Below are positions 1 to 8,722 of a stretch of DNA of 64,000 nucleotides, piece by piece. The stretch comes from Streptomyces sp. NBC_00554 (GTDB taxonomy: Bacteria; Actinomycetota; Actinomycetes; Streptomycetales; Streptomycetaceae): positions 7,316,001 to 7,380,000 of the forward strand of contig NZ_CP107799.1 in assembly GCF_041431135.1 (NCBI RefSeq), written 5' to 3'. Every line of letters begins with the position of its first letter. Position 1 is the stretch's first letter. Below the pieces are notes generated by a model. The model saw nothing but the letters and a program-made list of their open reading frames with translations, did no database searches and was not told the origin of the DNA. The position numbers were made by a program, and so were the translations under genes.

Positions 1-891
1 CAGACCGCGCTGACGTGCCGCCCTTATCGCGCCGAGGGCCATCATGTCGCTGGCGCACACCACGGCCGTACAGCCGCGGTCCATGAGCGCGGAGGCCGCG
101 GCCTGGCCGCCCTCCAGCGTGTACAGCGAGTGCTGGACCAGTCGCTCCTCGATGTCGGCGGGGGCCAGCCCCAACTGCTCCTGCATCGTGCGTATGAAGC
201 CCTCGATCTTGCGCTGCACCGGCACGAACCGCTTGGGGCCGAGCGCGAGTCCGATGTTGGTGTGGCCGAGCGAGACGAGGTGGGTGACGGCCAGGGCCAT
301 CGCCGCGCGGTCGTCGGGCGAGATGAACGGCGCCTGGACCTTCGGCGAGAAACCGTCCACCAGGACGAAGGGGACGCCCTGGGCGCGCAACTGGTCGTAA
401 CGCTGCATGTCCGCGGAGGTGTCCGCGTGCAGGCCCGAGACGAAGATGATGCCGGCGACGCCCCGGTCCACCAGCATCTCCGTCAGCTCGTCCTCGGTGG
501 AGCCGCCGGGGGTCTGGGTCGCGAGGACCGGTGTGTAGCCCTGCCGTGTCAGCGCCTGGCCGATGACCTGCGCCAGGGCGGGGAATATGGGGTTCTCCAG
601 CTCCGGCGTGATCAGGCCCACCAGGCCCTCGCTGCGCTGCCGCAGACGTACGGGGCGCTCGTAGCCCAGTACGTCGAGCGCGGCCAGGACGGTCTGGCGG
701 GTGGTCGCGGCGACGCCCGGCTTCCCGTTCAGGACGCGGCTGACAGTCGCCTCACTGACCCCCGCCTGGGCTGCGATGTCGGCAAGCCGTGTGGTCACAG
801 GATTGGACTGTACCGGCCGGGTCTCACCTTGCCCACCAACCAGACGCCGTGTGCGGGCGGTTGTACGGCCCGCTCCGGGCTGCTGCGTCAT
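1..891 (-). CDS. malR: LacI-family maltose/maltodextrin repressor MalR (C-terminus cut by window edge)
   Basis: This is a transcriptional repressor of the maltose/starch genes, and 297 codons lie inside the window. The N-terminal helix-turn-helix reads TRLADIAAQAGVSEATVSRV, followed by the hinge and a periplasmic-binding-protein-like sensor domain (VGLITPELENPIFPALAQ). ATG at 891 is chosen because GAGGGAG sits just upstream; an in-frame GTG at 798, right before the helix-turn-helix, has no ribosome site. The chosen start adds about 31 basic, disordered residues. LacI members bind palindromic operators as dimers and release on sugar binding. The gene is divergent from malE across a 374-bp region full of CTTGCA repeats, the arrangement known for MalR/Reg1 in S. 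coelicolor and S. lividans. The missing C-terminus is an effect of the window, not a truncation. Confidence 0.93.
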   Translation of the reverse strand, partial: MTQQPGAGRTTARTRRLVGGQGETRPVQSNPVTTRLADIAAQAGVSEATVSRVLNGKPGVAATTRQTVLAALDVLGYERPVRLRQRSEGLVGLITPELENPIFPALAQVIGQALTRQGYTPVLATQTPGGSTEDELTEMLVDRGVAGIIFVSGLHADTSADMQRYDQLRAQGVPFVLVDGFSPKVQAPFISPDDRAAMALAVTHLVSLGHTNIGLALGPKRFVPVQRKIEGFIRTMQEQLGLAPADIEERLVQHSLYTLEGGQAAASALMDRGCTAVVCASDMMALGAIRAARQRGL

Positions 892-1000
892 CGCGCTCCC
901 TCGTGTAGTGGTCGGCTCGGCGTCCCGGGCGTGCGCCGCGGGAAGGGGTGGCTCCTGCAAGGCGCTGACGGAGCGATGATCCCCGTACCCGGCAGGCGTG

Positions 1001-1131
1001 GCAAGAGCTTGCAGAGTCTTGCACAGGGGGTCGCATGTCTGCTGAGCGGCCTTGTACTGGGGTTTCGGGGCCTTCAGGTGGAGGTCACGGGCACGTAACT
1101 CTCGGCAGTCCTTGCACTTTTTTGCTGCAAG
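1001..1131. promoter_or_regulatory. malR-malE intergenic operator cluster and probable malE promoter
   Basis: Two clusters of CTTGCA-type repeats are visible. The first is GCAAG-AG-CTTGC at 1001-1012 (an inverted repeat) followed by CTTGCAC at 1018-1024. The second is CTTGCA at 1111-1116 facing TGCAAG at 1126-1131, with a 9-nt spacer. Another TGCAAG lies at about 956. TTGCTG (1122-1127) followed 18 nt later by TTACAA (1146-1151) could be the malE promoter, which would put the second cluster over its -35 region. Repeats of this type are the known MalR/Reg1 targets in Streptomyces. The repeats are seen directly; assignment to MalR is inferred from position and from reuse of the motif near 8660 and 10230. 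The rest of 892-1265 shows no gene. Confidence 0.7.
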
Positions 1132-1265
1132 GTCTTTCGCGCCGCTTACAACGCTGTTACGTTCACGTCGCCCGGCGGACGCAACGGCGCAGTCGGCAAG
1201 TCGGCAAGGGGAGCGGGCGGGACCGCTGCCTCAACCACTCGGGCTTTCACCCTCAAGGAGATCTC

Positions 1266-2537
1266 ATGCGGCGTGGCATAGCGGCCACCGCGCTGGTGGC
1301 GTCCATCGCCCTCGCGGCGACGGCCTGCGGCGGCAGTGACAGCGGCAGCGACAAGTCGGACGGCCCCACCACCATCACCTGGTGGGACACTTCCAACGCC
1401 ACCAATGAGGCCCCGACGTACCAGGCCTTGGTCAAGTCTTTCGAGAAGGCCAACCCTGACGTCAAGGTCAAGTACGTCAACGTCCCCTTCGACCAGGCGC
1501 AGAACAAGTTCGACACGGCCGCCGGTGCCAGCGGCGCCCCGGACGTCCTGCGCTCCGAGGTCGGATGGACCCCGGCGTTCGCCAAGAAGGGCTACTTCCT
1601 GCCGCTGGACGGCACCGAGGCCCTCGCGGACGAGAGCAAGTTCCAGCCCAGCCTGATCGAGCAGGCCAAGTACGACGGCAAGACGTACGGTGTGCCGCTG
1701 GTCACCGACACGCTCGCCCTGGTCTACAACAAGGCGATCTTCGAGAAGGCCGGCATCGAGGCCCCCACCACCTGGGCCGAGCTCAAGACCGCCGCCGCCA
1801 CGATCAAGAAGAAGACGGGCGTCGACGGCTACTGGGGCTCGACCCAGGCGTACTACGCGCAGTCCTTCCTCTACGGCGAGGGCACCGACACCGTCGACGC
1901 CGACGCCAAGAAGATCACCGTCAACTCGGCCGCCGCGGTCAAGGGCTACGAGACCTGGGAAGGGCTGTTCGACGGCAGCGGCCTGCACAAGGCCGACACC
2001 ACCGTCGACGCGTACGCCCACATCCAGGAGGCGTTCGTCAGCGGCAAGGTCGCCTCGATCATCCAGGGTCCGTGGGAGATCACGAACTTCTACAAGGGCT
2101 CGGCCTTCAAGGACAAGGCCAACCTCGGCATCGTCAGCGTCCCGGCCGGCTCCACCGGCAAGGCGGGCGCCCCGACCGGCGGCCACAACCTCTCGGTGTA
2201 CGCGGGCTCGGACAAGGCCCACCAGGAAGCGTCGCTGAAGTTCCTGAAGTTCATGACCTCGGCGACCTCCCAGGAGACGATCGCCCTCAAGAACTCCACC
2301 CTGCCGACCCGTGACGACGCCTACACCGCCGACGTCAAGGCCGACCCGGGCATCGCCGGCTACCAGACGGTGCTCGCCGCCGCCCAGCCGCGCCCGGCGC
2401 TGCCCGAGTACAGCTCGCTGTGGAGCCCGCTCGACATCGAGCTGAACAAGGTCGCCGCCGGCAACGAAACGCTGGACAAGGGCCTGAGCAACGCGGAGAC
2501 CGCGATCGCCAAGCTGGTCCCCGACTTCAGTAAGTGA
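1266..2537 (+). CDS. malE: Maltose/maltodextrin ABC transporter substrate-binding lipoprotein MalE
   Basis: This is an extracellular solute-binding lipoprotein (family 1) of 423 residues that would capture maltodextrins and deliver them to MalFG. The signal peptide is MRRGIAATALVASIALAATA with the lipid-anchored Cys at residue 21. ATG 1266 is chosen because AAGGAG lies at 1255-1260, five bases upstream; the frame stays open further upstream but has no better signal. The mature region starts with the typical TTITWWDTSNATNEAPTYQA and contains the GPWEITNFYKG motif of sugar-binding proteins. It is the first gene of malEFG and is preceded by MalR-type repeats. A strong hairpin directly follows its stop. 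Substrate assignment rests on the adjacent malR, aglA and amylases. Confidence 0.94.
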   Translation: MRRGIAATALVASIALAATACGGSDSGSDKSDGPTTITWWDTSNATNEAPTYQALVKSFEKANPDVKVKYVNVPFDQAQNKFDTAAGASGAPDVLRSEVGWTPAFAKKGYFLPLDGTEALADESKFQPSLIEQAKYDGKTYGVPLVTDTLALVYNKAIFEKAGIEAPTTWAELKTAAATIKKKTGVDGYWGSTQAYYAQSFLYGEGTDTVDADAKKITVNSAAAVKGYETWEGLFDGSGLHKADTTVDAYAHIQEAFVSGKVASIIQGPWEITNFYKGSAFKDKANLGIVSVPAGSTGKAGAPTGGHNLSVYAGSDKAHQEASLKFLKFMTSATSQETIALKNSTLPTRDDAYTADVKADPGIAGYQTVLAAAQPRPALPEYSSLWSPLDIELNKVAAGNETLDKGLSNAETAIAKLVPDFSK

Positions 2538-2545
2538 CCCCGTGT

Positions 2546-2588
2546 GGCCGCCGGATCTGCCTGAATTGGGGGGACAGATCCGGCGGCC
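2546..2588 (+). terminator. Strong intra-operon hairpin between malE and malF
   Basis: A perfect 14-bp stem (2546-2559 with 2575-2588, beginning GGCCGCCGGATCTG) has a 15-nt loop and starts 8 bases after the malE stop. There is no U-run. It lies inside the malEFG operon, so it probably protects the malE mRNA 3' end or partially stops transcription. Either would give more binding protein than permease, a familiar arrangement for ABC importers. Confidence 0.75.
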
Positions 2589-2636
2589 ATCGGCCTGCGT
2601 GCGCCCAACCCCTGATCTTCCAGAAGGTGTCGAACC

Positions 2637-3641
2637 ATGACAGTCGTCATCGACCGCGCGACCGGTAAGCGCCGTGGTGACCGAGGGCCGCGCCCCGGGC
2701 CGCTCCAGCGTCTCAAGCACGGGTACCAGAAGTTCTGGTACGCGTACGCGATGATCGCTCCGGTGGTCCTCGTGCTCGGCGCGCTGGTGCTCTACCCGCT
2801 GGTGCGGGGCATCTACCTGACGTTCACGGACGCCAACAGCCTCAACTCGGCCCGCCAGATCGGCGTCAACCACATCGACGCCACCTACAAGTTCATCGGC
2901 CTGGACAACTACGCCGACATCCTGTGGGGACCGACCTCGTACGACCGCTTCTGGTCGCACTTCATCTGGACGATCGTGTGGACGGCGCTGTGCGTCCTGC
3001 TCCACTACACCATCGGGCTCGGTCTCGCCCTGCTGCTCAACCAGAAGCTGCGCGGCCGCACCTTCTACCGGCTCATCCTGGTCCTGCCGTGGGCCGTACC
3101 CACCTTCGTGACCGTCTTCGGCTGGCGCTTCATGCTCGCCGACAACGGCATCATCAACTCCGCCCTCGACGCGATGCATCTGCCGTCGCCGCTGTGGCTG
3201 GAGGAGACCTTCTGGCAGCGCACCTCCGCCATCATGGTCAACACCTGGTGCGGTGTGCCCTTCATGATGGTCTCGCTGCTCGGCGGTCTGCAGTCCATCG
3301 ACTCGACCCTGTACGAAGCCTCCGAGATGGACGGCGCCAACGCCTGGCAGCGCTTCAGGCATGTGACGCTGCCGGGACTGAGGCCCGTCAGCTCCACCGT
3401 CGTACTCCTCGGCGTCATCTGGACCTTCAACCAGTTCGCCGTCATCTTCCTGCTCTTCGGCGACACCGCCCCCGACGCGCAGATCCTCGTGACCTGGGCC
3501 TACTACCTGGGCTTCGGCCAACAGCCGCGCGACTACGCCCAGTCGGCCGCCTACGGTGTCCTGCTGCTGTCCATCCTGATCGTCTTCACCTCCGTCTACC
3601 GACGCTGGCTGGCCCGCAATGAGCAGCAGCTCGCGAACTGA
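2637..3641 (+). CDS. malF: Maltodextrin ABC transporter permease MalF
   Basis: This is an integral membrane permease of 334 residues with six predicted membrane segments and a basic cytoplasmic N-terminus (residues 1-35). The EAA loop, which docks with the ATPase, reads EASEMDGANAW...LPGLRP at about residues 222-245. AAGGTG sits upstream of ATG 2637. With MalG it would form the translocation channel fed by MalE. No MalK-type ATPase is encoded beside it; in Streptomyces the shared ATPase MsiK, encoded elsewhere, energises this importer. That last point is family knowledge and not visible here. Confidence 0.94.
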   Translation: MTVVIDRATGKRRGDRGPRPGPLQRLKHGYQKFWYAYAMIAPVVLVLGALVLYPLVRGIYLTFTDANSLNSARQIGVNHIDATYKFIGLDNYADILWGPTSYDRFWSHFIWTIVWTALCVLLHYTIGLGLALLLNQKLRGRTFYRLILVLPWAVPTFVTVFGWRFMLADNGIINSALDAMHLPSPLWLEETFWQRTSAIMVNTWCGVPFMMVSLLGGLQSIDSTLYEASEMDGANAWQRFRHVTLPGLRPVSSTVVLLGVIWTFNQFAVIFLLFGDTAPDAQILVTWAYYLGFGQQPRDYAQSAAYGVLLLSILIVFTSVYRRWLARNEQQLAN

Positions 3642-3654
3642 GGCAGGAGCCCCC

Positions 3655-4566
3655 ATGAGCACCACAATCAAGAGCTCCGCCCCGGCGGACAAGGTCCCCA
3701 CGGACGACGCCCTGCCGCCCCGCAAGTCACGCCGGCGCGGCGAGAACAGCCTCGCCGGGTCGATCACCTCGCACGGCATCCTGACCGTCGCCAGCCTCGT
3801 CGCGCTCTTCCCGATCGCCTGGCTGGTCTACCTGTCCCTCGGCCCGGACAAGGACGACTACCTGCACCCCGGGGGCATCCTCGGCAAGATGACGCTCGAC
3901 AACTACGCGTTCGTGCTCCAGCACACGCCGTTCTTCAACTGGCTGTGGAGCACGCTCGTGGTGTCGCTCGGCACCACCTTCATCGGTGTGCTGGTCGCCG
4001 CCACCACCGGCTACGCGGTCTCCCGCATGCGCTTCCCCGGCTACAAGAAGTTCATGTGGGTACTGCTCGTCACCCAGATGTTCCCGGTCGCCGTACTGAT
4101 GGTGCCGATGTACGAGATCCTTTCGGAACTCCAGCTCATCGACAACTACTTCGGCCTGATCCTCGTCTACTGCTCGACCGCCGTGCCGTACTGCGCGTGG
4201 CTGCTCAAGGGCTACTTCGACACGATCCCCTTCGAGATCGACGAGGCGGGACGCGTCGACGGACTGAGCCCCTTCGGTACCTTCGCGCGGCTGATCCTGC
4301 CGCTCGCCAAGCCGGGCCTGGCGGTTGCCGCCTTCTACAGCTTCATCACCGCGTTCGGCGAGGTCGCCTTCGCCTCGACGTTCATGCTGTCCGACACGAA
4401 GTACACCTTCGCCGTCGGCCTGCAGAGCTTCGTCAGCGAGCACGACGCCCAGCGCAACCTGATGGCCGCCACCGCCGTGCTGGTCGCGATACCCGTCTCC
4501 GCGTTCTTCTACCTTGTGCAGAAGAACCTGGTGGCCGGCCTCACCGCGGGCGGCACGAAGGGCTGA
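3655..4566 (+). CDS. malG: Maltodextrin ABC transporter permease MalG
   Basis: This second permease subunit has 303 residues and six predicted membrane segments. Its EAA loop reads EIDEAGRVDGLSPFGTFARL, with LPLAKPG following. ATG 3655 is chosen because CAGGAG is at 3644-3649; an in-frame upstream ATG at 3619 overlaps malF and lacks a ribosome site. Only 13 bases separate it from malF, consistent with co-translation in malEFG. The hydrophilic N-terminus (about 40 residues, Lys/Arg-rich) is longer than in enterobacterial MalG. Confidence 0.94.
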   Translation: MSTTIKSSAPADKVPTDDALPPRKSRRRGENSLAGSITSHGILTVASLVALFPIAWLVYLSLGPDKDDYLHPGGILGKMTLDNYAFVLQHTPFFNWLWSTLVVSLGTTFIGVLVAATTGYAVSRMRFPGYKKFMWVLLVTQMFPVAVLMVPMYEILSELQLIDNYFGLILVYCSTAVPYCAWLLKGYFDTIPFEIDEAGRVDGLSPFGTFARLILPLAKPGLAVAAFYSFITAFGEVAFASTFMLSDTKYTFAVGLQSFVSEHDAQRNLMAATAVLVAIPVSAFFYLVQKNLVAGLTAGGTKG

Positions 4567-4582
4567 CGCCCACTCAGAAGCT

Positions 4583-4650
4583 CCCGCGCGACCCTGTCGC
4601 GCGGGTGGCGGCCGCGGTGACCATCCGACCCCGCTGTCACCGCGGCCGCC
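4583..4650 (+). terminator. Two tandem hairpins after malG
   Basis: The first stem is 10 bp with a 3-nt loop (4583-4592 with 4596-4605, CCCGCGCGAC). The second is 14 bp (4607-4620 with 4637-4650, GGCGGCCGCGGTGA). They lie between malG and aglA. Neither has a U-run, so they may terminate, attenuate or simply stabilise the malEFG message before aglA. Confidence 0.65.
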
Positions 4651-4743
4651 TCGTCCGTTGCCTCCACACACGCCCATGACCCGACCTCATCCCCCACTCT
4701 CGGCTCTGCTCGACCGGGGGACCCCCATCGCCTCAAGGACGCC

Positions 4744-6426
4744 ATGAGCCAGCACTCCACCGACCAGGCCCCGACCTCCGCCCTCGCCACTGTCGCCGCA
4801 CACCGCGACTGGTGGCGCGACGCGGTGATCTACCAGGTCTATCCGCGCAGCTTCGCCGACAGCAACGGCGACGGCATGGGCGACCTGGAGGGCGTACGTT
4901 CCAGACTTCCGTACCTGCGCGACCTCGGCGTGGACGCCGTGTGGCTGAGCCCCTTCTACGCCTCGCCGCAGGCCGACGCCGGCTACGACGTGGCGGACTA
5001 CCGCGCCGTCGACCCCATGTTCGGCAACCTCCTTGACGCCGACGCCCTGATCCGCGACGCCCACGAGCTGAGCCTGCGGATCATCGTCGACCTCGTCCCC
5101 AACCACTCCTCCGACCAGTACGACTGGTTCAAGCGCGCTCTCGCCGAGGGACCCGGTTCCCCTCTCCGCGAGCGCTACCACTTCCGGCCCGGCAAGGGCG
5201 AGAACGGCGAACTGCCGCCCAACGACTGGGAGTCCATCTTCGGTGGCCCCGCCTGGACCCGGGTCACCGAGCCGGACGGCACCCCCGGCGAGTGGTACCT
5301 GCACCTCTTCGCGCCCGAGCAGCCCGACTTCAACTGGGAACACCCGGCCGTCGGCGACGAGTTCCGCTCCATCCTCAGGTTCTGGCTCGACATGGGCGTC
5401 GACGGCTTCCGCATCGACGTGGCGCACGGTCTTGTGAAGGCGGAGGGCCTGCCGGACCTGGGTTCCCACGAGCAGCTGAAGCTCCTGGGCAACGATGTCA
5501 TGCCGTTCTTCGACCAGGACGGCGTGCACGACGTCTACCGCCAGTGGCGCACGATCCTCGACGAGTACTCGGGCGAGCGCATCTTCGTCGCCGAGGCGTG
5601 GACCCCGACCATCGAGCGCACCGCCAACTACGTGCGCCCCGACGAGCTGCACCAGGCCTTCAACTTCCAGTACCTGGGCACCCATTGGGACGCGCCCGAG
5701 CTGCGCGACTGCATCAACCGCACGCTGGACGCGATGCGCCCGGTCGGCGCCCCCGCCACCTGGGTCCTTTCCAACCACGACGTGACCCGGCACGCCACGC
5801 GCTTCGCCAACGAGGCCGGGCTCGGCACCCAGATCCGCACCGCGGGCGACCGCGCGCTTGGCCTGCGCCGGGCACGGGCGGCGACCCTGCTGATGCTGGC
5901 GCTGCCCGGCTCCGCCTACCTCTACCAGGGCGAGGAGCTCGGCCTGCCGGACGTCGTGGACCTGCCGGACGAGGTGCGCCAGGACCCCGCCTACTTCCGG
6001 GGCGCGGGCCAGGACGGCTTCCGCGACGGCTGCCGGGTGCCGATCCCGTGGACCCGCGAGGGCTCGTCGTACGGCTTCGGAAGCGGTGGCAGCTGGCTGC
6101 CGCAGCCCGCCGAGTGGGCCGAGCTGAGCATCGAGGCGCAGACCGGCACGGCGGGCTCCACCCTGGAGCTGTACCGCGAGGCGCTCGCCGTCCGGCGCGA
6201 GCGGCGCGACCTCGGTGCGGGCGACTCCGTCGAGTGGCTGAAGGCCCCCGAGGGTGTACTCGCCTTCCGCCGCGGCGAGTTCGTCTGCACCGCGAACACC
6301 GGCACCGAGGCGGTGACCGTCCCGGCGTACGGCCGTGTGTTGATCGCCAGCGGTGAGGTGACGCTCTCGGAGGACGGCGGCGAGGCGAAGCTGCCGGCGG
6401 ACGTCACCGTGTGGTGGGCGGTCTGA
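4744..6426 (+). CDS. aglA: Cytoplasmic GH13 alpha-glucosidase AglA
   Basis: This glycoside hydrolase family 13 enzyme has 560 residues and no signal peptide. It probably hydrolyses imported maltose and maltodextrins to glucose. It opens with the alpha-glucosidase signature WWRDAVIYQVYPRSFADSNG. Catalytic residues are visible: the nucleophile in DGFRIDVAH (about residue 220), the acid/base in FVAEAW (about 282) and the transition-state Asp in LSNHDVTRH (about 345). ATG 4744 has AAGGA upstream. It lies 177 bases after malG in the same direction and matches the aglA position known downstream of malEFG in Streptomyces. Trehalose or sucrose hydrolases are related alternatives, but context favours maltodextrins. 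Confidence 0.92.
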   Translation: MSQHSTDQAPTSALATVAAHRDWWRDAVIYQVYPRSFADSNGDGMGDLEGVRSRLPYLRDLGVDAVWLSPFYASPQADAGYDVADYRAVDPMFGNLLDADALIRDAHELSLRIIVDLVPNHSSDQYDWFKRALAEGPGSPLRERYHFRPGKGENGELPPNDWESIFGGPAWTRVTEPDGTPGEWYLHLFAPEQPDFNWEHPAVGDEFRSILRFWLDMGVDGFRIDVAHGLVKAEGLPDLGSHEQLKLLGNDVMPFFDQDGVHDVYRQWRTILDEYSGERIFVAEAWTPTIERTANYVRPDELHQAFNFQYLGTHWDAPELRDCINRTLDAMRPVGAPATWVLSNHDVTRHATRFANEAGLGTQIRTAGDRALGLRRARAATLLMLALPGSAYLYQGEELGLPDVVDLPDEVRQDPAYFRGAGQDGFRDGCRVPIPWTREGSSYGFGSGGSWLPQPAEWAELSIEAQTGTAGSTLELYREALAVRRERRDLGAGDSVEWLKAPEGVLAFRRGEFVCTANTGTEAVTVPAYGRVLIASGEVTLSEDGGEAKLPADVTVWWAV

Positions 6427-6435
6427 CACGCGTAT

Positions 6436-6466
6436 GAGCGGTGCCCCGGTTCACGGGGCACCGCTC
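6436..6466. terminator. Bidirectional terminator between aglA and the CBM20 amylase
   Basis: A perfect 13-bp stem (6436-6448 with 6454-6466, GAGCGGTGCCCCG) with a 5-nt loop lies between convergent genes and can serve both. Confidence 0.9.
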
Positions 6467-6484
6467 AACTCCTTGTAGGGGGGC

Positions 6485-8530
6485 CTACTTCCAGGTGTCA
6501 GTCACGCTGTAGCCCGCCCCCGAACCCGTGCTGTAGGTCCGGTTGGCGCCCGACTCCCACGTCACGTTCCCGGACGCGTCCTTCTTGATGTACTTGTACT
6601 CGAACGACGTCGACTTGGGCACGATCGCGAGCCTGCCCCAGTACGGGTACGAGGCGGAGGAGAGCGGGATCGCGTCGGCGGTGTTCCAGGAGCCGAGTGA
6701 CGGGATCGAGCCGACGACGTACACGTTGGTGCCGCTGGTGGTGGTGGCGTTCACCCCGAAGGTCACATCCGTGGCGTTCGCGCTCGCCACGTTCCAGGAG
6801 CTGTTGGTCCCCACGGCCGAAGTGCCCGTGGTGAGCGTCCTGTTGGCGTTCGACTCCCAGGTGACGTTGCCGGAGGCGTCCTTCTTGATGAACTTGTACT
6901 CGATGCTGCTGTTCTGCGGCACGGAGACGTCCGTCTTCCAGACGGGGTAGCCGGAGGACGAGAGCTTCACCGCGCTGGAGGTGTTCCAGCTGCCCAGCGC
7001 CGACACCGAGCCGACCACGTACACATCGGTGCCGGAGGTCGTCGACGCGTACTCGTTGAAGGTCGCCGTGACCGTGCCGGTGCCCGGATCGGTGCCGCCG
7101 CCGCAGTTGACGGTGCAGATGTAGTCCGGATCGTAGAAGGCGACCGCGCCCTTCGCGGGAACCGTGAGTGTGGCCTTGCCGCCGGTGACCGTGACCGTCG
7201 TGGCGCCGCCGTCGATCACGTTCGGGTAGCTGCCGTCGGCGAGACCGGTGGTGTACGCGTAAGTGTTCGCGCCGGAGCTGTTGTTGATGGCGACGAACCC
7301 GGCGCCGCCCCGGCCGAAGCCGATCACATTGGACGCGGGGGACTGCCAGTTGGCGACGGAGTAGCCGGTCGCCGCGTTGTGCCAGCCGACCATGCCCGAG
7401 ACCGCGGTGTCGCGGTCCAGGCAGGACCAGCCGCTGGCGCAGTTGGTGTCGGTGACGAAGCCGCCCGAGTTCGGCGGGGCCTCGTCGCTCTGGCTGAAGG
7501 TCCAGCCGGCGTAGACGGAGGGCGTGCCGTAGCCGCGTGCCAGCTGGAAGACGTTGGCGAGCACGGCCGTGGAGCCGTCCTTGTAGCTGAGCGAGTAGCC
7601 GTTGCGCTCGGTGTCGTGGTTGGTGACGAAGGTGTTGGAGTTCGCCTCGGTGGCCAGCCCCCAACTGCTCCCGAAACTCGACAGGTTGGCGATGTCGCCC
7701 TGGAACTGCGACTTCACCTGCGAGGCGAAGGTGAAGTCGAGGACGTCACCGGTGCCGTAGTACTCGTCGAGCGAGGGCGGTGTACCCGGGTAGATCTCCT
7801 GTGTGATGTACGGCGCCGAGCCCGCGGTCGTCGTATGCAGTCCGGCGACGATGGCGCTCATGTCCGCGGCCTCGATGTGCTTGGCCGCGTCGACGCGGAA
7901 GCCGTCGACACCCAGGTCGATCTGCTGGTTGAGGAAGCCGATGATCTTCGTGCGGACGCCGCTCTCGGCGGTGTCCAGGTCGGGCAGGCCCAGGAGTTCG
8001 CAGTGCTGGACCTGGTAGCGGTTGGTCCAGTCCGTGATCGTCGTGGTGCAGTCGTCGCTGTCGGCCGGGTCGTAGTCCGGGGTGTCGTACTTGGTGGTGA
8101 GGACGGTGCCGTTGTAGCCGGTGCCGGTCTGGGCGGCGGTGTGGTTGATCACCGCGTCCGTGTAGACCTTGATACCCGCGGCGTGGCAGGTGTCGACCAT
8201 GGTCTTGAACTGAGTCGCCGTCCCGAAACGGCTGTTCAGGTTGTACGCGTACGGCTGGTACACGTCCCACCAGTAGAAGTTGGACTGCTTGAGCGACTCG
8301 GCGGGCGGCGCCACCTGCACCGCTCCGTATCCGGCCGGGTCGAGCACGTCGGTGCACTCGGCGGCGACCGACTTCCAGTTCCACTCCCACAGGTTGGCGA
8401 TCACATCCCCGTTGGGTATACCGGTGTCGGCCGCGGCGGCCTGCTGGGCGGGCAGCGCGGCAAGACCGCCTACCGCCAGCGCGGCGGTCAGCAGCAGCCT
8501 GGTGATCCTTCTGCGTCTTAAGGCCATCAT
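6485..8530 (-). CDS. Secreted alpha-amylase with two C-terminal CBM20 starch-binding domains
   Basis: This is an exported endo-alpha-1,4-glucanase (GH13) of 681 residues. The signal peptide begins MMALRRRRITRLLLTAALAV and ends near the AAAADTG region. The catalytic domain spans about 35-450, with GVDGFRVDAAKH (nucleophile, about 208), ITQEIY and FVTNHDTERNG. Two starch-binding domains follow at about 485-567 and 577-681. Both carry YVVGS-LGSW, the Y-EYKFIKKDASGNVTWES-type core and NRT motifs, so they look like a tandem duplication. ATG 8530 is chosen because GAGGAGGAG lies 7 bases upstream. The gene is divergent from a second amylase over a 192-bp region with MalR-type repeats. Most single-gene Streptomyces amylases carry one starch-binding domain; two is less common. 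Confidence 0.93.
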   Translation of the reverse strand: MMALRRRRITRLLLTAALAVGGLAALPAQQAAAADTGIPNGDVIANLWEWNWKSVAAECTDVLDPAGYGAVQVAPPAESLKQSNFYWWDVYQPYAYNLNSRFGTATQFKTMVDTCHAAGIKVYTDAVINHTAAQTGTGYNGTVLTTKYDTPDYDPADSDDCTTTITDWTNRYQVQHCELLGLPDLDTAESGVRTKIIGFLNQQIDLGVDGFRVDAAKHIEAADMSAIVAGLHTTTAGSAPYITQEIYPGTPPSLDEYYGTGDVLDFTFASQVKSQFQGDIANLSSFGSSWGLATEANSNTFVTNHDTERNGYSLSYKDGSTAVLANVFQLARGYGTPSVYAGWTFSQSDEAPPNSGGFVTDTNCASGWSCLDRDTAVSGMVGWHNAATGYSVANWQSPASNVIGFGRGGAGFVAINNSSGANTYAYTTGLADGSYPNVIDGGATTVTVTGGKATLTVPAKGAVAFYDPDYICTVNCGGGTDPGTGTVTATFNEYASTTSGTDVYVVGSVSALGSWNTSSAVKLSSSGYPVWKTDVSVPQNSSIEYKFIKKDASGNVTWESNANRTLTTGTSAVGTNSSWNVASANATDVTFGVNATTTSGTNVYVVGSIPSLGSWNTADAIPLSSASYPYWGRLAIVPKSTSFEYKYIKKDASGNVTWESGANRTYSTGSGAGYSVTDTWK

Positions 8531-8650
8531 GGTGCGGCTCCTCCTCGGATCCGGCCGGCTCGACCGGGACGCGCGGGGCGTCGGCTCGTGTGGAGCGTGG
8601 GACTGCCGAAGGGTCCGCGTCAATACAGGAGTTGGAAGTTCTTTCGACAT

Positions 8651-8679
8651 CTTGCTGAAACTTGCGTGCAAGAGATACG
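8651..8679 (+). promoter_or_regulatory. Amylase promoter overlapped by MalR-type operator
   Basis: TTGCTG (8652-8657), 16 nt, then GATACG (8674-8679) looks like a promoter. Its spacer contains CTTGC-GT-GCAAG at 8661-8672, a perfect 5-bp inverted repeat, and CTTGC is also at 8651-8655. The same TTGCTG-16-GATACG layout occurs before the pullulanase gene. The 192-bp intergenic region 8531-8722 serves two divergent amylase genes, so a bound repressor could affect both. Motifs are seen directly; MalR as the binder is inferred. Confidence 0.65.
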
Positions 8680-8722
8680 TTCCGATCCCCCCACCCGCAC
8701 AAGGAAGTGCAGGAGCACTCAC

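Noticed and set aside
1146..3779. 877-codon open frame antisense to malE and malF
   Set aside because: It lies opposite clearly coding genes and its translation is Arg/Gly/Asp-rich without motifs, as expected for antisense frames in very GC-rich DNA.
6543..6950. 135-codon plus-strand frame opposite the CBM20 amylase
   Set aside because: It is antisense to the two starch-binding domains; the internal repetition comes from their duplication.
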